This document shows positions 58,842 through 64,000 of a stretch of DNA of 64,000 bases, piece after piece (the first letter of the stretch is position 1; every line of letters starts with the position of its first letter). A program made the position numbers and the translations under genes. The notes beneath the pieces are model-generated. The model had not been told where the DNA came from. It saw nothing but the letters and a program-made list of their open reading frames with translations, and did no database searches. The stretch comes from a bacterium (GTDB lineage: Bacteria > Pseudomonadota > Alphaproteobacteria > Caulobacterales > Hyphomonadaceae), in contig WGML01000005.1 in NCBI GenBank assembly GCA_016125045.1, forward strand, positions 62,001-126,000, in the 5' to 3' direction.

Positions 58842-59240
58842 ATGGCCACAGATGTGGATATCTATGTCGGCAAGCGGCTTCGCCGACGCCGTCGTTTGCT
58901 GGGCCTCACCCAGCAGGACCTCGCCGCTCAGGTCGGAGTGCGGTTCCAGCAGATCCAGAAATATGAATGCGGCGCGAACCGGATCACGGCGAGCCGCCTG
59001 TTCAATCTGGCGCACGCCCTGAACGTCAACATCAACTACTTCTTCGACGGCCTCGCGCCGGACGGGAAACAGGCGCCGGCCAACGACTCCGCCGACCGGC
59101 TCTCGGGCGACATCCTCTCCCAGAAGGAGACGCTGGAACTCGTCCGCGCCTACTACCGGCTCGACGAACGGCCCCGCCGCCGCCTGCTCGATCTCGCCAA
59201 GGCGCTTGAATCCGGCGGCCCGGAATCGGGCGCAGCCTGA
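58842..59240 (+). CDS. XRE-family helix-turn-helix transcriptional regulator
   Basis: 132-residue regulator. An N-terminal Cro/CI-type HTH spans about residues 8-65 (GKRLRRRRRLLGLTQQDLAAQVGVRFQQIQKYECGANRITASRLFNLAHAL). The C-terminal part (SGDILSQKETLELVRAYYRL) is typical of the widely conserved alphaproteobacterial XRE regulators next to the CpdR region. Target genes unknown. The ATG at 58842 has GGGAG upstream, partly held in a hairpin. The candidate sRNA on the other strand lies about 250 bases upstream. Confidence 0.92.
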   Translation: MATDVDIYVGKRLRRRRRLLGLTQQDLAAQVGVRFQQIQKYECGANRITASRLFNLAHALNVNINYFFDGLAPDGKQAPANDSADRLSGDILSQKETLELVRAYYRLDERPRRRLLDLAKALESGGPESGAA

Positions 59241-59358
59241 TCCGAACGGGTCGCGCCCGCGGCCCTTCGCCATCTTCCGCTCCCTAGTCGCGCTCCGGCC
59301 AAATGGTCGGGGCGCGCGGGTGTTTGCCAATCGCAAGTCTCTGCTCCATGGTCGCGCG

Positions 59359-60162
59359 ATGCTGACAGACGTCCTCGCCGCCGAACTTGAAGCGTTCGCC
59401 GAAATGTTGGCTGACGCCGCCCGCGACGTCACTTTCCGGCATTTTCGCTCGCTCGATATTTCCACTGAAAACAAGGCCTCACGAGGGTATGACCCCGTCA
59501 CGATCGCCGACCGCGAGGCCGAACGGGTCATGCGTGATCTGATCGCGCGGCGTCGCCCTGACGACGCCGTCGAGGGCGAGGAGTTCGGCTTCACGCCGGG
59601 CCGCAGCGGCTTCACCTGGTATCTTGATCCGATCGACGGCACGCGCGCGTTCGTCGCCGGCCTGCCGAGCTGGACCACGCTGATCGGCCTCGTTGCGGAC
59701 GGCCGCCCCTTGGTCGGCGTCATCGATCAGCCCTGGCTAGATGAACGTTATGTCGGCGGCCCGCACGGGGCCTTCGCGCGCATCCGGGGCGCCCGCGGGC
59801 CGATCCGCGTGAGCCGCTGCGCGGACCTCCGCGAAGCCGTGATGGCGACCACTGACCCTTATCTGTTTTCACCCTCCGAGCGCGGGGCGTTCGAGCATTT
59901 GCGGTCCACCGCGCGCCTCACCCGTTACGGGCTCGACGCCTATGGCTATGCGAGGGTCGCCGCCGGCACGATCGACATCGTCGCCGAGAGCGGCCTGAAG
60001 CCCCACGATGTTGCGGCGCTCATCCCGGTGATCGAGGGCGCGGGCGGCGTCGCTCTCGATTGGCGCGGCGAGCGGGCGGCGCTCGGCCGACAGATACTGG
60101 CGGCCGCCAGTCAGGACCTCGCCGAGCAGGCGCTGGTCGCCCTCCGGCGCTCGGCTGACTGA
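59359..60162 (+). CDS. Inositol-monophosphatase family phosphatase, probably histidinol-phosphatase (HisN-like)
   Basis: 267-residue Mg-dependent phosphatase. Metal-site motifs are GEEFG (about residue 75), DPIDGTRAFVAGLPSW (about 91-106) and KPHDVAALIPVIEGAGG (about 215). The long lead ORF from 59206 is not conserved. The ATG at 59359 starts MLTDVLAAELEAFAEMLADAA as in HisN-type members, which dephosphorylate histidinol phosphate in alphaproteobacteria and actinobacteria. A SuhB-like inositol or nucleotide phosphatase activity is the alternative. Follows the XRE gene in the same direction; convergent with a hydrolase gene. Confidence 0.82.
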   Translation: MLTDVLAAELEAFAEMLADAARDVTFRHFRSLDISTENKASRGYDPVTIADREAERVMRDLIARRRPDDAVEGEEFGFTPGRSGFTWYLDPIDGTRAFVAGLPSWTTLIGLVADGRPLVGVIDQPWLDERYVGGPHGAFARIRGARGPIRVSRCADLREAVMATTDPYLFSPSERGAFEHLRSTARLTRYGLDAYGYARVAAGTIDIVAESGLKPHDVAALIPVIEGAGGVALDWRGERAALGRQILAAASQDLAEQALVALRRSAD

Positions 60163-60189
60163 CCCGGCGCCGGCGGCGGTCCATTCAGC

Positions 60190-61125
60190 TCAGACCCCGG
60201 CCTCCGCCAAGAGCGCGTCAAACGCCGCCCAGAACTGATCGCGGAGCGCGTCCTGCTCCATAAGGATCTCATGATAGGCGCCTGCGACCTTGATCTGCCG
60301 GATATGCGACAGCGTTCTCGCCATGCGGTCATGCGCGCGGTTATCGACGAGTTGCTCCGAACCCGCCGAAGCGATCAGGATCGGGATGGTCGACAGATGG
60401 GCCACGGCGCCCGGCTTAAAGAAGCCCGCTGTCACGCGGAGCGACGCCGCCACCCAGCCGATGGAGGGTTGACCCAAAGCCAGCCCCGGCTCGGCGGCCA
60501 CGCAGTCATGATAGACGCGCCAACGCGTCTCGTCGTGCGTCAGATTGTTGGTGGCGAAGGTTTCCTTTGGCCCTGGCGGGCGGGCAGCGCGCCCGCGCAT
60601 GCCGAACGAGGCCATCAACCCGATCGCGGCGCGGCTCAACCCGGCGATCCTCAGCCCCAGCATCGGCGCGCTGAACGCCGCAGCCTTCGGCGCTATCACC
60701 TTCTGGCGCAACGCTTCAAAGCCAATGGCGCCGCCCATCGAATGGGCGACGAGCACGACCGGCTTTGGGGTTCGGTCGCCAATCACCTCGAGGCCGCGAC
60801 GCAGGGCGTCGACAAAGACATCGAAATGGCTGACATGGCCGACCGTCGGATCGGGCAGCATTCGGGCGGACAGGCCCTGCCCCGGCCAGTCGAACACCAC
60901 GACCTCGAAGCCGCGCCGCTGCAGATCGCGGGCGACCTCGAAATACTTCTCGATGAATTCCGTGCGGCCCGGAAACACCAGGGCCGTCCCCCGCGCCGGA
61001 GACGCAAGCGCGGGCGCCGTCATCAGCCTCAGACGGCGCCCACCCTCACCTTCATACCAGATCGCCTCGGCGCCCTCGGGCGGCGGGTTGCCGGTGGTCG
61101 AAACGAGGCTGGCCGCGGCGCCCAA
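60190..61125 (-). CDS. Lysophospholipase-type alpha/beta-hydrolase (PldB/COG2267)
   Basis: 311-residue cytosolic hydrolase of the monoacylglycerol lipase/PldB group. The lid and fold segments ALVFPGRTEFIEKYFEVARDLQRRGF and FDWPGQGLSAR are typical. The nucleophile elbow is VAHSMGGAI (Ser about residue 130), with a candidate His in AGAYHEILME near residue 288. The only start that keeps the conserved N-terminal part seems to be a TTG at 61125, four bases after the SCP2 gene stop codon; a later ATG (LMTAPAL) is possible. Probably translated from the same transcript as the SCP2-domain gene. Confidence 0.82.
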   Translation of the reverse strand: MGAAASLVSTTGNPPPEGAEAIWYEGEGGRRLRLMTAPALASPARGTALVFPGRTEFIEKYFEVARDLQRRGFEVVVFDWPGQGLSARMLPDPTVGHVSHFDVFVDALRRGLEVIGDRTPKPVVLVAHSMGGAIGFEALRQKVIAPKAAAFSAPMLGLRIAGLSRAAIGLMASFGMRGRAARPPGPKETFATNNLTHDETRWRVYHDCVAAEPGLALGQPSIGWVAASLRVTAGFFKPGAVAHLSTIPILIASAGSEQLVDNRAHDRMARTLSHIRQIKVAGAYHEILMEQDALRDQFWAAFDALLAEAGV

Positions 61126-61129
61126 TCGG

Positions 61130-61429
61130 TCAGCGCAGCTTGGAGAACAGCGACTGGAGCTTCATCGCGACGCCCATGTCGCCCGCGACCTTCAGCTTGC
61201 CCTGCATGAACGCCATGGTGGGGTCGAGCTGGCCCTGGGCGAGTTTCAGGAAATCGTCGAAGTCGACGCTGATCGTCGCATCCGCGGCGCCATCCTCATT
61301 GGAGGCCTTGCCGGCGACGCCGTCGATCAGAAGCTTGCCGACGGACCCAAAGTCGAACTTCACCTTCTTGTCGAAGCCCGAACCGCCGATGGCGCCCTGA
61401 ACCTTGGAGGTCAGTTCCGCGAGATTCAT
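61130..61429 (-). CDS. SCP2 sterol-binding domain protein
   Basis: 99-residue stand-alone SCP2 domain, which binds fatty acids, acyl-CoA or other lipids in a hydrophobic tunnel. Motifs are KKVKFDFGSVGKLLIDG, ATISVDFDDFLKLAQGQLDPTMAFMQGKLKVAGDMGVAMKLQSLF. A strong AAAGGAGA ribosome binding site precedes the ATG. Upstream of a lysophospholipase-type hydrolase gene and divergent from an acyl-CoA carboxylase gene, which suggests a lipid or acyl-CoA role. Confidence 0.93.
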   Translation of the reverse strand: MNLAELTSKVQGAIGGSGFDKKVKFDFGSVGKLLIDGVAGKASNEDGAADATISVDFDDFLKLAQGQLDPTMAFMQGKLKVAGDMGVAMKLQSLFSKLR

Positions 61430-61601
61430 GTGCAGTCTCCTTTGCTTGGTTTGTCAGCCGTTGTCGCCCACCTGCTTCTGCGACGCAACGCCGTATCCCC
61501 TGATCCGCACCGCGATATTTGATTGCACCAAGCCTTCTGCTGGTCTCCTGTGTGAAACGGGACACGCAAGAGAGGCTTCAAGCCGCGGGACGAGACGGAA
61601 G

Positions 61602-63149
61602 ATGAGTTGGAAGCCAAGCATCGAGGAGCTTCGCGCGCGCGAGCGCCTCGCCGAACAGATGGGCGGAGAGGAGCGCGTCGAACGCCAGCGCAGCCAGGGC
61701 AAGCTCACCGTCCGCGAGCGCATCGCCTTCCTCGCCGACCCCGGCAGCTTCCACGAGCTCGGCAAGATCGCGGGCAAGGCGGACTACGACGCGGACGACC
61801 AGATCGCCAGCTTCCTGCCGGCGACCATGGTGATGGGTCGCGCGCGCGTCGACGGCCGCCCGGTCGTGTTGCTCGGCGATGATTTCACCGTGCGCGGCGG
61901 GGCGTCGGACGCCTCCATCGCCGGCAAGATGATCATGGCCGAACAGATGGCCCACGAATACGGCATGCCGATCGTGCGGATGGTCGATGGCACCGGCGGC
62001 GGCGGGTCGGTCAAAGCCCTGGAGGCGAACCCGCGGACCTATATTCCCCAGACCCCGGGCTGGGAGTGGGTTGTCGCCAACATGGCCCGTTCACCCGTCG
62101 TGTCCCTCGCCCTCGGGCCATGCGCGGGGCTTGGCGCGGGGAGGGTCGCGGCCAGCCATTATTCGGTGATGGTGAAGGGCTTGTCGCAAGTCTTTGTCGC
62201 GGGCCCGCCGGTCGCCCGCGCCATCGGAGAGGAGGTCGACAAGGAGGGGCTTGGCGGCTGGGACATCCAGGCCCGCAACGGCGTCGTTGACGACGCTGTC
62301 GCCTCGGAAGCGGACGCGTTCGCCCGCGCAAGGCGGTTCTTGTCCTACCTCCCCTCGAACGTCGACGAAGCCCCTCCGCGCACCGCGCCGACCGACGATC
62401 CCCATCGGCGGGAAGACTTCCTCATCGACATCGTTCCGAAGGACGGCCGCACCCCCTACAAGCCTCGCCGCATCATCGAGGCGGCGTTCGACCGCGGCAG
62501 TTTCTTCGAGATCGGCGAGCTCTGGGGCCGGTCGGTGGTGACCGGTTTCGCCCGGCTCGACGGCGTCCCCGTGGCGGTGCTCGCCGGAGACCCCTTCTTC
62601 CTCGACGGCGCCTGGACGGCCGACGCCTGCGACAAGGTTGTCCGCCTGATGGACCTGGCGGACACTTTCCACCTGCCCGTCATCCACCTCGTCGACTGCC
62701 CGGGGTTCGCGGTCGGGCAGCGGCACGAGCGGGCGGGCGTCACCCGGCGCGGCGTGCGCGCGATGGCTGCGGTCTATCAGGTGGACACGCCGGTCTGCGC
62801 CATCGTGATCCGAAAGGCCTACGGGCTCGCCGGGTCCGCCATGTTCAACCCGACCCGCACCAAATGGCGCTATTGCTGGCCGTCGGGCGACTGGGGCAGC
62901 CTTCCCATGGCTGGCGGCATCGAGGCGGCCTACAAGCGCCAGCTTGAAGCCTCCACCGACCCCGAGGCGGAGCTGCGCGCGCTCTACGCCAAGTTCGAGG
63001 CGATGCGATCGCCCTTCCGCACGGCGGAGGCGTTCATCGCGGAGGAGATCATCGATCCGCGCGACACCCGCCGCCTGCTCGTGGATTTCGCCCATCACGC
63101 GGTCCGCGTCCAGAAGACCGGCCCCCGCGCGAACGGGATGCGTCCTTGA
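61602..63149 (+). CDS. Acyl-CoA carboxylase, carboxyltransferase (beta) subunit
   Basis: 515-residue biotin-dependent carboxyltransferase subunit of the propionyl/methylcrotonyl/geranyl-CoA carboxylase group. N- and C-terminal crotonase-like halves are visible, with oxyanion-type Gly-rich segments GTGGGGSVKALE and AYGLAGSAMFNP, and the acyl-CoA-binding MAGGIEAAYKRQ. It begins MSWKPSIEELRARERLAEQMGG at the ATG 61602; the track start is too early. The matching biotin-carrying alpha subunit is not in the window. Which acyl-CoA it carboxylates is not readable from sequence. Confidence 0.88.
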   Translation: MSWKPSIEELRARERLAEQMGGEERVERQRSQGKLTVRERIAFLADPGSFHELGKIAGKADYDADDQIASFLPATMVMGRARVDGRPVVLLGDDFTVRGGASDASIAGKMIMAEQMAHEYGMPIVRMVDGTGGGGSVKALEANPRTYIPQTPGWEWVVANMARSPVVSLALGPCAGLGAGRVAASHYSVMVKGLSQVFVAGPPVARAIGEEVDKEGLGGWDIQARNGVVDDAVASEADAFARARRFLSYLPSNVDEAPPRTAPTDDPHRREDFLIDIVPKDGRTPYKPRRIIEAAFDRGSFFEIGELWGRSVVTGFARLDGVPVAVLAGDPFFLDGAWTADACDKVVRLMDLADTFHLPVIHLVDCPGFAVGQRHERAGVTRRGVRAMAAVYQVDTPVCAIVIRKAYGLAGSAMFNPTRTKWRYCWPSGDWGSLPMAGGIEAAYKRQLEASTDPEAELRALYAKFEAMRSPFRTAEAFIAEEIIDPRDTRRLLVDFAHHAVRVQKTGPRANGMRP

Positions 63150-64000
63150 GGTTCCCCGCAGGACCCGTCGCGCTCGCCGCCCTGCTTGCACAGATTGCCG
63201 GGTGCGGCTCACGCGTGTCTCATGCCGGCAAGGCTTCGTCTGCCTCTGCGGCGCTTGCCGAGGGTGGCCCGCTCGGGATCGATGTCATGACCACCGCTGC
63301 GCCTCCGCCTCCGGCCTTCCTCGTCGATCTGCCGGACGAAGAGCGTCACGGCCTTCCCACCAACTTCACGCAAGGCAAGGCCGGCGACCCCGTCTTGCCG
63401 GATCTCTTCGCCTCCCTGACCGGCGCACGCATCACCACGCCCGCGGCATGGCGCGCCATTCGACGGCCCGAACTCCTCGACCTGCTCGCGGCGCACCAGT
63501 TCGGCCGCACGCCGGATGCCGCCATCTCCGCCGAGCACGACGTCTGGGACGCCGGTTCTCCGGCTTTTGGCGGCCTCGCCATCCGCACACAGGTGGAGAT
63601 CAAGCTGTCGTCGGACGCCGGCGCATCCACCATGAATGTCGTGCTTTATCTGCCGGCGGCGGCTGTGGCCCGCTCATCCGGCCGCGTGCCCGTCATCCTT
63701 CGCCTCCTGTTCAGTCCGGTTGTCATCGGCGTCGACGACGAAGGGGTCAGAGAGGTCGACGGCTGGGTCACCACGGGCCCGGACGCGCCGAGGCGTGTGG
63801 CAGGACGGGATGCGCGCAGCCTCGGCAGGGTCGATGTCGCCGCCTTCGTGACCGCTGGCGTCGGGGTCGCGCTCATCTACTACGGAGAGATCGAACCGGA
63901 TTTCGCCGGAGGCGCGGCCCTTGGCGTCCGCCGCGTCTTCGCCTCCACGGCGGGACCGAGCGAACGCGCGCCAGGCGATTGGGGCGCGATCGGCGCGTGG
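63146..64000 (+). CDS. CE15-type (glucuronoyl esterase-like) lipoprotein, cut by the window end
   Basis: Open reading frame of 285 codons running to the window end and missing from the ORF track. It begins at a TTG overlapping the carboxylase stop codon (TTGA). The signal ends in IAGC, a lipobox. The mature part matches the CE15/acetyl-xylan esterase type: TPAAWRAIRRPELLDLLAAHQFGRTP, FGGLAIRTQVEI, MNVVLYLP, the VALIYYGEIEPDF segment and GDWGAIGAW just before the expected GHS nucleophile. CE15 enzymes cut the ester between lignin and glucuronoxylan. The catalytic Ser, Glu and His lie beyond the edge. The first codon is uncertain. Confidence 0.78.
   Translation, partial: MRFPAGPVALAALLAQIAGCGSRVSHAGKASSASAALAEGGPLGIDVMTTAAPPPPAFLVDLPDEERHGLPTNFTQGKAGDPVLPDLFASLTGARITTPAAWRAIRRPELLDLLAAHQFGRTPDAAISAEHDVWDAGSPAFGGLAIRTQVEIKLSSDAGASTMNVVLYLPAAAVARSSGRVPVILRLLFSPVVIGVDDEGVREVDGWVTTGPDAPRRVAGRDARSLGRVDVAAFVTAGVGVALIYYGEIEPDFAGGAALGVRRVFASTAGPSERAPGDWGAIGAW

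Overview
This window is a GC-rich chromosomal segment of an alphaproteobacterium. Its DivL-like sensor kinase, CpdR-type response regulator, a full CtrA box (TTAA-N7-TTAA) and a cluster of GANTC (CcrM) sites point to a dimorphic or cell-cycle-regulated lineage (Caulobacterales/Maricaulales/Parvularculales or relatives). That placement is inferred from gene content and motifs; no marker gene was compared. Most of the window is ordinary chromosome: tightly packed genes, many start/stop overlaps, one tRNA, and no phage, IS element, integrase or CRISPR array.

Layout. 1-7.0 kb: 3' end of ahcY, kup, a phosphomannomutase/phosphoglucomutase and a DivL-like kinase behind a CtrA/GANTC regulatory region. 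7.0-16.8 kb: a mixed accessory block (DUF885 lipoprotein, amino-acid permease, serine hydrolase, an alpha/beta-hydrolase overlapping an MprF-like aminoacyl-lipid synthase, a small membrane protein, and a 2Fe-2S ferredoxin with its reductase). 16.9-26.3 kb: a compact overlapping run tsaE-amgK-murU-addB-addA followed by trxA (tRNA modification, peptidoglycan sugar recycling, recombinational repair, thioredoxin). 26.4-31.3 kb: YibQ-like deacetylase, rppH, then nucleotide-sugar genes (UDP-glucuronate decarboxylase, galE, galU). 31.3-39.3 kb: the F1-ATPase genes atpH-A-G-D on the minus strand, with atpC separated from atpD by an oppositely oriented secreted-protein gene. 39.6-42.5 kb: SOUL protein, CPBP membrane protein, fumC. 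42.5-49.3 kb: the alpha-E / circularly permuted ATP-grasp / transglutaminase / DUF2126 amidoligase cluster. 49.4-56.3 kb: an operon of exported proteins with planctomycete/myxobacteria-type DUF1592 and DUF1552 domains, and an unknown exported protein next to tRNA-Val(GAC). 57.1-60.2 kb: cpdR, an N-formylglutamate amidohydrolase homologue, a strong candidate for an MmgR-like small RNA, an XRE regulator and an inositol-phosphatase-family (HisN-like) gene. 60.2-64 kb: a lysophospholipase-type hydrolase, an SCP2-domain protein, an acyl-CoA carboxylase carboxyltransferase and the start of a CE15-type esterase lipoprotein cut by the window edge.

How the parts connect. The phosphomutase, GalU, GalE and UDP-xylose synthase supply envelope sugar nucleotides. 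AmgK/MurU feed recovered wall sugars back to UDP-MurNAc. The DivL-like protein and CpdR belong to the CtrA phosphorylation/proteolysis pathway. The most unusual items are the Arg-for-His substitution in the DivL-like kinase together with its CtrA/GANTC promoter region, the broken atpD-atpC junction with back-to-back promoters, the antisense-encoded sRNA candidate, and the two multi-gene clusters of unsolved function (DUF2126/ATP-grasp and DUF1592/DUF1552).
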